This document shows, one piece after another, positions 29,689-37,565 of a stretch of 64,000 nucleotides of DNA. Positions within the stretch are counted from its first letter, which is position 1. Each line of letters opens with the position of its first letter. The stretch is from Ancylobacter sp. IITR112 (GTDB taxonomy: Bacteria > Pseudomonadota > Alphaproteobacteria > Rhizobiales > Xanthobacteraceae), in assembly GCF_041415945.1 (NCBI RefSeq), contig NZ_JBGCUS010000001.1:2790001-2854000 (forward strand). Direction: 5' to 3'. The notes beneath the pieces are model-generated. The model was not told the DNA's origin and searched no databases. It saw only the letters and a list, made by a program, of their open reading frames with translations. Position numbers and translations under genes: made by a program.

Positions 29689-31110
29689 TCAGCCCGCCCG
29701 CGGCCAGCGGCGCACGTCGACGAAACGACCCGCGATCGCCGCCGCCGCCGCCATGGCGGGGGAGACGAGGTGCGTGCGGCCCTTGAAGCCCTGCCGGCCC
29801 TCGAAATTGCGGTTCGAGGTGGAGGCGCAGCGCTCCTCCGGGCCGAGCTTGTCGGCATTCATCGCGAGGCACATGGAACAGCCCGGTTCGCGCCAGTCGA
29901 AGCCCGCCGCCTTGAAGATGGCGTCGAGCCCTTCGGCCTCGGCCTGCAACTTCACCAGCCCCGAACCCGGCACGATCATGCCGGACACGCCCTCGCGCAC
30001 CTTGTGGCCGCGCACGATGGCGGCAGCGGCGCGCAGATCCTCGATGCGGGCATTGGTGCAGGAGCCGATGAACACCTTGTCGATGGCGATGTCGGTGATC
30101 TTGGTGCCGGCGGAGAGGCCCATATAGGCGAGCGCGCGCTTCTTCGCCTCGCGCTTGTCGGCGTCGTGGATCATCTCCGGGTCGGGCACCACGCCTTCCA
30201 CCGAGATCACGTCCTCCGGGCTGGTGCCCCAGGAGACGATGGGCGGCAGGGCGGCGCCGTCGAGGCGGATTTCCTTGTCGAAGAAGGCGCCGTCATCCGT
30301 GCGCAGCGTGTCCCAGTAGCGCAGCGCCGCGTCCCAGGCGGCGCCCTTCGGCGCGCGCGGACGGTCCTTCACATAGGCATAGGTGGTCTCGTCCGGCGCC
30401 ACCATGCCGGCGCGGGCGCCGCCCTCGATCGACATGTTGCAGACCGTCATGCGGCCTTCCATGGTGAGGTTGCGAAAGACCTCGCCGGCATATTCGATGA
30501 CATAGCCGGTGCCGCCGGCGGTGCCGGTGGCGCCGATGATGGCGAGCGTCACATCCTTGGCGGTCACGCCCTCGGGCAGCCGGCCATCCACCAGCACCCG
30601 CATGTTCTTGCTCTTCTTCTGGATCAGCGTCTGGGTGGCGAGCACATGCTCCACCTCCGACGTGCCGATGCCATGGGCGAGCGCGCCGAACGCGCCATGG
30701 GTCGAGGTGTGGCTGTCGCCGCAGACAATGGTGGTGCCGGGCAGAGTGAAGCCCTGCTCCGGGCCGATGACGTGGACGATGCCCTGGCGCTTGTCGAGTT
30801 CGTTGAAATATTCGACACCGAACTCGCGCGCGTTCTCGGCCAGCGTTTCCACCTGGGTGCGGCTTTCCGGATCGTCAATGCCGAAGCGGCGATCGGTGGT
30901 CGGCACGTTATGGTCGACCACGGCTAGCGTCTTCGACGGCGCGTGCACCCGACGGCCTGCGGCGCGCAGCCCCTCAAAAGCCTGCGGGCTGGTCACCTCA
31001 TGCACGAGATGCCGGTCGATATAGAGGAGGCAGGTGCCATCCTCCTGGCGGTCGATGACGTGGTCGTCGAAAATCTTGTCGTACAGGGTACGGGGAGCGG
31101 ACGTGCTCAT
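29689..31110 (-). CDS. leuC: 3-isopropylmalate dehydratase large subunit
   Basis: Aconitase-type [4Fe-4S] enzyme converting 2- to 3-isopropylmalate. The 473 residues start [20 protein letters not shown] and contain the [20 protein letters not shown] motif and the three cluster cysteines: one in [19 protein letters not shown], and two in [11 protein letters not shown]. Start ATG is at 31108-31110; 22 extra in-frame residues upstream are Cys/Pro-rich and rejected. Neighbouring rplS and trmD complete a gene order standard for the group. Confidence 0.97.
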   Translation of the reverse strand: MSTSAPRTLYDKIFDDHVIDRQEDGTCLLYIDRHLVHEVTSPQAFEGLRAAGRRVHAPSKTLAVVDHNVPTTDRRFGIDDPESRTQVETLAENAREFGVEYFNELDKRQGIVHVIGPEQGFTLPGTTIVCGDSHTSTHGAFGALAHGIGTSEVEHVLATQTLIQKKSKNMRVLVDGRLPEGVTAKDVTLAIIGATGTAGGTGYVIEYAGEVFRNLTMEGRMTVCNMSIEGGARAGMVAPDETTYAYVKDRPRAPKGAAWDAALRYWDTLRTDDGAFFDKEIRLDGAALPPIVSWGTSPEDVISVEGVVPDPEMIHDADKREAKKRALAYMGLSAGTKITDIAIDKVFIGSCTNARIEDLRAAAAIVRGHKVREGVSGMIVPGSGLVKLQAEAEGLDAIFKAAGFDWREPGCSMCLAMNADKLGPEERCASTSNRNFEGRQGFKGRTHLVSPAMAAAAAIAGRFVDVRRWPRAG

Positions 31111-31196
31111 GCTGGGCGTCTCTTGCGAAGAGGAAAACAGGGGCGGGCAGCAGCGCGGCCGGGAGCACGAAGCCATAAGGCGGCTCCGGGCGGCGC

Positions 31197-31388
31197 TCAG
31201 CTAAGCCCGGCGACCGCGCAGGCGGTGAAGCGTCCGAAAAAGCGCGCCGGCAGGCGGACATGGTCCGGAACCGCGGCAAAGCCGATCGTGGTCGGCAGGC
31301 GGCGGCGGACCTCCGGGCGCGCGGCACCGGGCGCCGGCGAAATCGCCGCGCCGCAGGAAGCCGTGATCGGGGAACCAAGCGCCATCAT
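31197..31388 (-). CDS. Possible 63-residue protein upstream of leuC
   Basis: Frame starting [20 protein letters not shown] and ending [13 protein letters not shown]. Codon third positions are strongly G/C as in neighbouring genes, and GAAGGG stands 5 bases before the ATG pair. There is no leucine-codon run, so it is not a classical leu leader peptide. No domain is visible. It could equally be a chance frame in GC-rich leader DNA. Confidence 0.3.
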   Translation of the reverse strand: MMALGSPITASCGAAISPAPGAARPEVRRRLPTTIGFAAVPDHVRLPARFFGRFTACAVAGLS

Positions 31389-31614
31389 GGAACCCTTCTA
31401 GCAAGTCTCGGCCCGGCAAACAATCGCCGCCACTCCTAGGCGCCACGGGCGCCGCCGCACGAGGACGTGAAGCGTGGCGGCCGCGACTGGAATAATGTAT
31501 TCAAAAGTATAGACGGGCTGTTGCTGGCAAAGGAGCACGGGTTCTTTCTCTTTATATTCGATATGGCGTAGCGTCAGCCATGGAGCTAAGCTGATGTCCG
31601 GAAGGGAGTGGACG

Positions 31615-31857
31615 ATGCGCCTGTCGGATATCGCGTTGATTGCCGCAACTCTTGCCACCTTCGCCGCCGTCGAGGCCGGTAATCGGGTGGACATGCTGCC
31701 GCATGAGGTGACGAAGATCGAGCACCCCACCCTCATCACCTGCCCGCTGCGCAAGCCGGACTTCGCCACCGTCATGCAGGCGGCCATGCTGGGCGACGGC
31801 ACTCTGCTGGTCGAGCAGCAGACAAACACCCGCGTGCTGCACATCCGCGATTGCTGA
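31615..31857 (+). CDS. Small exported protein of unknown function
   Basis: 80 residues starting MRLSDIALIAATLATFAAVE, a short hydrophobic leader, followed by EVTKIEHPTLITCPLRKPDF and ending RVLHIRDC. Two cysteines (mid and C-terminal) could form a disulfide. GGGAG eight bases before ATG 31615 decides the start over an in-frame ATG 21 bases earlier. The upstream region is AT-rich and includes a short palindrome GAATA-ATG-TATTC (31490-31502). I recognise no family. Confidence 0.55.
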   Translation: MRLSDIALIAATLATFAAVEAGNRVDMLPHEVTKIEHPTLITCPLRKPDFATVMQAAMLGDGTLLVEQQTNTRVLHIRDC

Positions 31858-32076
31858 AGCGGCGCCCTTCCGCTTTGAGGCGGCGTGTATGGCGATCCGC
31901 CTGAAGACCGCGATCCCCATGAAAGCTGCGATTTGCATGAAGAGCGGGTGTCAGATACGCCATGTCGCGCCGCGCCGGTGAGCCGGTTTTGACCGGAACC
32001 GTGCCTGGGAAGCCGTGCTGGACAGCCGCCAATGCGGGTGGCACATCGCCTGTGCCCCCGTCCACGAGGTTGCGCC

Positions 32077-32841
32077 ATGCTCCGGATCTTCCTGCTGATG
32101 CTCGCGGCCGCAGTCCCGGCCGCCCTCACCGTCCCCGCCCACAGCGCCGATCTGCCGGACGGCTTCGTGCGGCTGAAAAGCCTCGCCCCCGGTGTTCAGT
32201 ACGACCTCCGCTATACCGGCAGCCACAACTTCGTCGGTCGGCCCATCCGCGGCTATGAGGCGAGCGAGTGCATCCTCACCCGTCCGGCGGCGGAAGCACT
32301 GGCCAAGGCGGCGGAAGAACTCGCGCCGCAGGGCCTCGGGCTCAAGATCTATGATTGCTACCGGCCGGCACGGGCTGTCGCCGATTTCGTCGCCTGGGCG
32401 AAGGATCTGGGCGATGTGACGATGAAGCCGGAATTCTATCCCCGCGTGCCGAAAGACGAGCTGTTCGCACGCGGCTACATTGCCGAGAAATCCGGCCACA
32501 GCCGGGGCAGCACGGTGGATCTCGCCCTGGTCCGGCTGGACGCGGCCCCGGCCAGGCCCTGGCTACCCGGCGATCCGCTCGCCGACTGCGCCCTGCCCGT
32601 GGGCCAGCGGTTTGACGACGGCACACTCGATTTCGGCACCGGCTATGACTGCTTCGATGTGCGGGCCCATCACGGCGCCGAGGGGATTGCTTCAGCGGCC
32701 ACCGCCAACCGGCTGACGCTGAAGACGCTGATGGAGCGGCACGGGTTCAAACCCTATGCCGAGGAATGGTGGCACTACACGCTGGCGGACGAGCCCTTCC
32801 CCGACACCTATTTCGACTTTCCCGTCACAGCGGGCCAGTGA
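32077..32841 (+). CDS. ddpX: Secreted D-alanyl-D-alanine dipeptidase (VanX/DdpX, M15D)
   Basis: Zinc dipeptidase of 254 residues. Signal peptide 1-23 (MLRIFLLMLAAAVPAALTV, cleavage near HSA). The catalytic set of family M15D is present: SGHSRGSTVDLAL (zinc His and Asp), the GYDCFD region and EEWWHYTL (general base Glu and zinc His). DdpX-type enzymes recycle cell-wall D-Ala-D-Ala; VanX homologues occur in vancomycin operons, but no vanA or vanH gene is near, so wall-peptide turnover is the likely role. The upstream 15 in-frame residues are not signal-like. Confidence 0.9.
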   Translation: MLRIFLLMLAAAVPAALTVPAHSADLPDGFVRLKSLAPGVQYDLRYTGSHNFVGRPIRGYEASECILTRPAAEALAKAAEELAPQGLGLKIYDCYRPARAVADFVAWAKDLGDVTMKPEFYPRVPKDELFARGYIAEKSGHSRGSTVDLALVRLDAAPARPWLPGDPLADCALPVGQRFDDGTLDFGTGYDCFDVRAHHGAEGIASAATANRLTLKTLMERHGFKPYAEEWWHYTLADEPFPDTYFDFPVTAGQ

Positions 32842-32876
32842 CGCGCCGGCGCACCAGTGACGCGCCAGCGCAAATG

Positions 32877-32899
32877 AAAAGGGCGGCCGAAGCCGCCCT
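32877..32899 (-). terminator. Hairpin terminator after rplS
   Basis: AGGGCGGC-CGAA-GCCGCCCT: an eight-base perfect stem, followed on the minus strand by TTTTCATTTG. It lies 40 bases downstream of the rplS stop and also faces the end of the dipeptidase gene. A second small stem (GCCGGCTGAAGCCGGC) sits between it and rplS. Confidence 0.8.
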
Positions 32900-32938
32900 G
32901 GACATTGTGCGGACAGCCGGCTGAAGCCGGCGCCGGCC

Positions 32939-33352
32939 TCACTCGGCAGCGGCGACCGGGGCAGCGCCCTTCTTGCGGCTGCCGGCATTCTTGTCCTGGC
33001 GCTCGGCGATACGGGCCGACTTGCCGCGACGGTCGCGCAGGTAATAGAGCTTGGCGCGGCGCACCTTGCCGCGGCGGACAACCTTCAGGCTGTCAATGTT
33101 CGGCGAGTAGAGCGGGAACACGCGCTCGACGCCTTCGCCGTAGGAAATCTTGCGGACGGTGAAGCTCTCATTGATGCCGCCGCCATTGCGGGCGATCACG
33201 ACGCCCTCATAGGCCTGCACGCGGGTGCGCTCGCCTTCCTTCACCTTCACATTGACGATGACGGTATCGCCCGGCTGGAAATCGGGGATGGCGCGCACTT
33301 CGGAAAGCTTGGCGACCTGCTCGATGTCGAGCTCGCGAATAATATCGACCAT
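32939..33352 (-). CDS. rplS: 50S ribosomal protein L19
   Basis: 137-residue protein at the subunit interface. It starts [20 protein letters not shown] and contains the conserved [40 protein letters not shown] and [13 protein letters not shown] segments; a basic Ala-rich tail ([14 protein letters not shown]) extends beyond the usual length. GAGGTGAT upstream supports the start at 33350-33352; 11 more in-frame codons exist before it. Last gene of the ffh-rpsP-rimM-trmD-rplS series. Confidence 0.96.
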   Translation of the reverse strand: MVDIIRELDIEQVAKLSEVRAIPDFQPGDTVIVNVKVKEGERTRVQAYEGVVIARNGGGINESFTVRKISYGEGVERVFPLYSPNIDSLKVVRRGKVRRAKLYYLRDRRGKSARIAERQDKNAGSRKKGAAPVAAAE

Positions 33353-33462
33353 TTCTATCACCTCAGGCGGGATCGACCGTGGCACGTCAGGCCCGGCGCC
33401 CGCATCTTGCTGTTGTCAGTTGGTAGTGACGGCGCGCCCTATACGCGAAACGAAAGGGTTTG

Positions 33463-34182
33463 TCATTCCCCCTTCGTCGCAGAACCGTCACGCGCGGCGA
33501 GATAGGCGGCCCAAAGGTCCGGCCGGCGCGCACGGGTGATCGCTTCCGCCTGCTCTCGGCGCCAGCGCGCCACCTTGGCATGGTCGCCGCCGGTGAGGAT
33601 GGAGGGGATCTCCATCCCCTCGAAAGTCTGCGGGCGAGTATATTGCGGATATTCCAGCAGGCCGGCGGAAAAACTCTCTTCCGTGCCGGATTCGGGATGC
33701 CCCATCACCCCCGGCAGCAGCCGCACGCAGGCGTCGAGCAGCACCAGCGCACCGATCTCGCCGCCGGAGAGCACGACATCGCCGACCGAGACTTCCTCCA
33801 GCCCGCGCGCGGCGACGAGCCGGTCATCCACCCCCTCGAAGCGGCCGCAGACGATGACGACACCGTCGCCGGCGCTGAGTTCACGCACCCGCTTCTGGGT
33901 CAAAGGCGTCCCGCGCGGCGTCATCAGCAGGCGTGGACGGGTGTCGCCTTCCGGCGCGGCGGCGTCCACCGCGCGGGCCAGCACGTCCACCCGCATCACC
34001 ATGCCCGGCCCGCCGCCTGCCGGCGTATCGTCCACCGAGCGGTGGCGGTCGGTGGCGTGATCGCGCGGGTCCACCGTCTCCAGCGCCCAGCCGCCCTGCG
34101 CCAGAGCGCGTCCCGCCAGAGACAGGCCGAGGGGGCCGGGAAACATGCCGGGAAAGATGGTGATGAGCGAGGCGCGCCACAT
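33463..34182 (-). CDS. trmD: tRNA (guanine-37-N1)-methyltransferase
   Basis: Makes m1G37, which prevents +1 frameshifting. The 239 residues include the trefoil-knot SAM site motifs: [44 protein letters not shown] and [20 protein letters not shown]. It begins nine bases after rimM, on the same strand, and ends 110 bases before rplS. Confidence 0.97.
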   Translation of the reverse strand: MWRASLITIFPGMFPGPLGLSLAGRALAQGGWALETVDPRDHATDRHRSVDDTPAGGGPGMVMRVDVLARAVDAAAPEGDTRPRLLMTPRGTPLTQKRVRELSAGDGVVIVCGRFEGVDDRLVAARGLEEVSVGDVVLSGGEIGALVLLDACVRLLPGVMGHPESGTEESFSAGLLEYPQYTRPQTFEGMEIPSILTGGDHAKVARWRREQAEAITRARRPDLWAAYLAARDGSATKGE

Positions 34183-34191
34183 GAGCGCCGC

Positions 34192-34734
34192 CTAACCCTG
34201 GTCCGCCTCAGGCGGCGGGGCTTCCTCGCGCACCCATTCGCCGGGATCGACGACAAGGCGGCCGGCCTTGAGGTCAACGCTCGGCACCACCGCCTTGGTG
34301 AAGGGCAGCATGAGCGTTTTGCCGCCGGCTTCCGGGGCGATTTCGAGAATGTCGCCGGCGCCGAAATCATGCACCGCCAGCACCTTGCCGAACAACGTGC
34401 CATCCGTGGTCTCGGCGGCAAGCCCGATCAGGTCGGCATGATAGAAATCGTCCTCCTCCTCCGGCTCGGGAAGAAGGTCGCGGGCGATGTAGACACCCTG
34501 ATTGGTCAGCGCCTCCGCCGCCTCGCGGCTGTCGACGCCGTCGAGCCGGGCGACGAAATGCTCCTTTGCCGGCCGCAGCGTCTTGATGCGGAAGGTCCGC
34601 GCTCCGGCCTCGTCGGTCAGCGGCGCATAGTCGAGCAGCGAAGACGGGTCTTCGGCGAAGATGAATAGCCGCACCTCGCCGCGCACCCCATGCGGGGCGC
34701 CGATGCGGGCGAGGAGGATGCGGTCCTGCGGCAT
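34192..34734 (-). CDS. rimM: Ribosome maturation factor RimM
   Basis: 16S rRNA processing factor that binds S19 on the 30S head. The 180 residues have the N-terminal RimM barrel (ILLARIGAPHGVRGEVRLFI, about 5-25), a second region with GVYIARDLLPEPEEEDDFYH, and the PRC-barrel domain (DLIGLAAETTDGTLFGKVLA onward). Start at ATG 34732-34734; the 45-residue upstream frame covers the repeat element at 34796-34885 and is rejected. Confidence 0.95.
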   Translation of the reverse strand: MPQDRILLARIGAPHGVRGEVRLFIFAEDPSSLLDYAPLTDEAGARTFRIKTLRPAKEHFVARLDGVDSREAAEALTNQGVYIARDLLPEPEEEDDFYHADLIGLAAETTDGTLFGKVLAVHDFGAGDILEIAPEAGGKTLMLPFTKAVVPSVDLKAGRLVVDPGEWVREEAPPPEADQG

Positions 34735-34795
34735 GGGCTCGCTCTGAAATGTGCCGGTCGCCTGAAGTCGCGGGCGGCAGGAACGAACCCCGCCA

Positions 34796-34885
34796 TCGTC
34801 ATGGCCGGGATCGTCCCGGCCATCCACGTCTTTCGCGGCACGCCCGGAAGTCGCAGATGCCCGGCCCAAGGCCGGGCATGATGGT
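34796..34885. repeat. Dispersed intergenic palindromic element of the rhizobial type
   Basis: Two palindromes lie about 40 bases apart in the rimM-rpsP gap: ATGGCCGGGATCGTCCCGGCCAT at 34801-34823 and GATGCCCGGCCCAAGGCCGGGCAT at 34857-34880, joined by a CCACGTCTTTCGCGGCACG linker. Bi-palindromic units of this form recur hundreds of times in genomes of Bradyrhizobium/Xanthobacter relatives (from memory). Only this copy is in the window. A further small hairpin CGCTGAG-AGCTC-CTCAGCG follows at 34893-34911. Confidence 0.7.
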
Positions 34886-34926
34886 CTACCCCCGCTGAGA
34901 GCTCCTCAGCGCGGGCTCGCCCAGCC

Positions 34927-35301
34927 TCACTCGGCCGAGGGGGCAGCAGCGGCGGCGGCAGCGGCTTCCGCCGCCTTGGCGGCCTCGGCGGCGCGCTCCT
35001 GCGCCTTCTTGCCGGGAACGGCCTTGGTCGGGTTGTTGCGCGGGGCGCGCTTCACCAGTTCGAGGCTGTCGAGGAAGCGGGCGACGCGGTCGGTCGGCTG
35101 GGCACCCTTGGCGAGCCAGGCCTTGGCCTTCTCGGTGTCGAGGGTGAAGCGGTCGGCCGCATCCTTGGGCTTCAGCGGATCGAAGGTGCCGATCTTCTCG
35201 ATGAAGCGGCCATCGCGCGGGGAGCGCGAATCGGCGACGACGATGCGGTAATAGGGACGCTTCTTGGCGCCGCCACGGGCGAGACGGATCTTGAGGGACA
35301 T
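34927..35301 (-). CDS. rpsP: 30S ribosomal protein S16
   Basis: 124-residue protein starting [20 protein letters not shown] with [20 protein letters not shown], the standard S16 core (1-85), plus an Ala/Glu-rich C-terminal extension seen in alphaproteobacteria. AAGGAAG lies 8 bases before ATG and overlaps the end of the upstream 151-residue gene. Confidence 0.97.
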   Translation of the reverse strand: MSLKIRLARGGAKKRPYYRIVVADSRSPRDGRFIEKIGTFDPLKPKDAADRFTLDTEKAKAWLAKGAQPTDRVARFLDSLELVKRAPRNNPTKAVPGKKAQERAAEAAKAAEAAAAAAAAPSAE

Positions 35302-35315
35302 TCAGGTCTTCCTTT

Positions 35316-35771
35316 CTAGAATTCAGCCTTGGCCTTTTGCCAAGATCTTTTTAGTACAACTCGCAAAGTTCTTATGTATTCGAGATCTACAGGTCGGCCA
35401 AAAGAGGCCAACCTCGACACAAGATATGTTTCCATTCTGGCCTCTTGCCGACCGGCCTCGTCAGCAGAATCCGGATTAATCATTATCAAAAGCTCACTTG
35501 CCAATTTCTGAGCTTTATCGAGATTTCTTCTTCTGGAAATAGGGTATCTCTTTAGCTGATCGAGACGCTCTATTTCCCTAAACGTGTCGTGTAACTCTGC
35601 GGCCAACTCTTGAAAGCGATCATTCCACTTTAGACGCGCCTCCGCAACTTTCCGTTTACCTTCACGACCAGAAGTATGGAAAGCGGTCCAAACACTGACG
35701 GCCACAACCACGACCAAAGTGGCCAACCCGAACCAGTCGCCGACATCCATCTTCTCGATAAGGGCGGTCAT
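35316..35771 (-). CDS. Unknown 151-residue membrane protein inside the ffh-rpsP operon
   Basis: One N-terminal transmembrane helix (WFGLATLVVVVAVSVWTAFH, about 13-32), then a basic, helical cytosolic domain with likely coiled-coil character (LKWNDRFQELAAELHDTFRE, IERLDQLKRYPISRRRNL) and a Met/Leu-rich middle. No known domain recognised. Its ATG overlaps the ffh stop (35768-35771), and it ends 14 bases before rpsP. The DNA is clearly more AT-rich, with A/T-ending codons unlike its neighbours, which suggests acquisition by transfer, yet it fits the operon exactly. The usual order in related genomes is ffh directly followed by rpsP. Confidence 0.8.
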   Translation of the reverse strand: MTALIEKMDVGDWFGLATLVVVVAVSVWTAFHTSGREGKRKVAEARLKWNDRFQELAAELHDTFREIERLDQLKRYPISRRRNLDKAQKLASELLIMINPDSADEAGRQEARMETYLVSRLASFGRPVDLEYIRTLRVVLKRSWQKAKAEF

Positions 35772-37306
35772 TTTTTCTTGTCCGGCCCCTTACCAAAGCC
35801 CGGCAGGCCGGGAAGCCCGCCCGGCTTGGTGCCCAGCCCCGGAAGACCGGGCATGTTGCCAGGGAAATTCGGCGGCAGACCGCCACCGGGCAGGCCACCC
35901 GGCATCTTCTCGGCCATCTGCTTCAATTGCTCGGGGCTCGGCATGCCGCCGCCCCCGCCGAGGCCGAACATGGAGGCGAGCCCGGCCATCGGGCCGCGCT
36001 TGGCGCCGGGGGCGCCCATCGCTTTCATCATGTCGGCCATCTGGCGGTGCATCTTCATCAGCCGGTTGACGTCCTCGACCTTGGTGCCGGAACCGGCCGC
36101 GATGCGCTTGCGGCGGGAGGCGTCGAGCAGCTTCGGGTTGCGCCGCTCCTTCTTGGTCATCGAATCGATGATCGCCTTCTGCCGCTTCAGCACACCGTCA
36201 TTCATGCCCGAGGCGGCAAGCTGGTTCTTCATCTTGCCGACGCCGGGGAGCATGCCCATCAGCCCGCCAAGGCCGCCGAGCTTCTCCATCTGGTCGAGCT
36301 GCATGCGCAGATCGTTGAGGTCGAACTGCCCCTTGCGCATGCGCTCAGCGGCGGCCATCGCCTTTTCGGCGTCGAGATTCTCGACCGCCTTCTCGACGAG
36401 CGAGACCACATCGCCCATGCCGAGGATGCGGCCGGCGACGCGGCGGGGATCGAAATCCTCCAGCGCGTCCATCTTTTCGCCGGTACCGAGCAGCTTGATC
36501 GGCTTGCCGGTGACGGCCCGCATGGAAAGGGCGGCGCCGCCGCGCCCGTCGCCATCGGCGCGGGTGAGCACGATGCCGGTGAGACCGACGCGGGCGTCGA
36601 ACGCCTTGGCGGTGTTCACCGCGTCCTGGCCGGTCAGACTGTCGGCGACGAGCAGCACTTCGTGCGGCTTGGTCGCGGCCTTCACCTCGGCCACTTCCGC
36701 CATCAGCGCCTCGTCGAGCGTGACGCGGCCGGCGGTGTCGAGCATCACCACGTCAAAGCCGCCGAGGCGGGCGGCTTCCATGGCGCGGCGGGCGATCTGC
36801 ACGGCGGACTGGCCGGCGACGATCGGCAGGGTGGCGACGCCGACCTGGGTGCCGAGCGTGGCAAGCTGCTCCATCGCCGCCGGACGGCGGGTGTCGAGCG
36901 AGGCCATCAGCACCTTGCGGTTACCGCGCTCGGTCAGGCGCTTGGCGATCTTGGCGGTCGATGTCGTCTTGCCCGAGCCCTGCAGGCCGACCATCAGCAC
37001 CGGCACCGGCGGCGCGGCGTCGAGGTCGATCGCCTTGGCGTCGGAGCCCAGCATGGCGACAAGTTCGTCATTGACGATCTTCACCACCATCTGGCCGGGG
37101 GTGACCGACTTGATGACTTCCGCGCCGACAGCACGCGCGCGCACCTTGTCGGTAAAGGAGCGCACCACATCGAGGGCCACGTCGGCCTCGATGAGGGCCC
37201 GGCGCACCTCGCGCATGGCCTCGTTCACGTCGGCCTCGGTAAGGGCGCCGCGTCGTTTCAGCCGGTCGAGTATGCCGCCAAGGCGGTCGGTCAATGAATC
37301 GAACAT
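35768..37306 (-). CDS. ffh: Signal recognition particle protein Ffh
   Basis: SRP54-type GTPase that brings ribosomes with hydrophobic nascent chains to FtsY. The 512-residue protein has the N domain (FDSLTDRLGGILDRLKRRGA onward), the G domain with VGLQGSGKTTSTAKIA (about 106-121), LDTRRPAAMEQL, MLDTAGR and LTRADGDGRGGAAL, and the Met-rich M domain (QMEKLGGLGGLMGMLPGVGK, KIIDSMT-like segment KAIIDSMTKKERRNP, GSGTKVEDVNRLMKMHRQM). The Gly/Pro/Met-rich C-terminal tail of about 70 residues is longer than in E. coli. ATG at 37304-37306 gives the normal start. Confidence 0.97.
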   Translation of the reverse strand: MFDSLTDRLGGILDRLKRRGALTEADVNEAMREVRRALIEADVALDVVRSFTDKVRARAVGAEVIKSVTPGQMVVKIVNDELVAMLGSDAKAIDLDAAPPVPVLMVGLQGSGKTTSTAKIAKRLTERGNRKVLMASLDTRRPAAMEQLATLGTQVGVATLPIVAGQSAVQIARRAMEAARLGGFDVVMLDTAGRVTLDEALMAEVAEVKAATKPHEVLLVADSLTGQDAVNTAKAFDARVGLTGIVLTRADGDGRGGAALSMRAVTGKPIKLLGTGEKMDALEDFDPRRVAGRILGMGDVVSLVEKAVENLDAEKAMAAAERMRKGQFDLNDLRMQLDQMEKLGGLGGLMGMLPGVGKMKNQLAASGMNDGVLKRQKAIIDSMTKKERRNPKLLDASRRKRIAAGSGTKVEDVNRLMKMHRQMADMMKAMGAPGAKRGPMAGLASMFGLGGGGGMPSPEQLKQMAEKMPGGLPGGGLPPNFPGNMPGLPGLGTKPGGLPGLPGFGKGPDKKK

Positions 37307-37565
37307 GCGTTCGCTCCGGTGCTTTCCCACAGCTCACAGCGCAATGCCAAACGGCGCCCGAGGGCGCACAGCGCTGTCGGGCGTTAACCTCCGGCCTCAT
37401 GGACCGGGCGGCGGATCGGCTCGCGGGTTCTGCGAGAGATGCCGGCTTGGTAAGCGCCGCGCGCCGCCAAGTCAAGTTTTGCCGGCCTTTTGCGGGAGAC
37501 TACGGAGGTCACAGCCGCGTAACAGCGCCATTCTAGCGTGCCGCAGCCTCGCGAGGAACCCGGTC

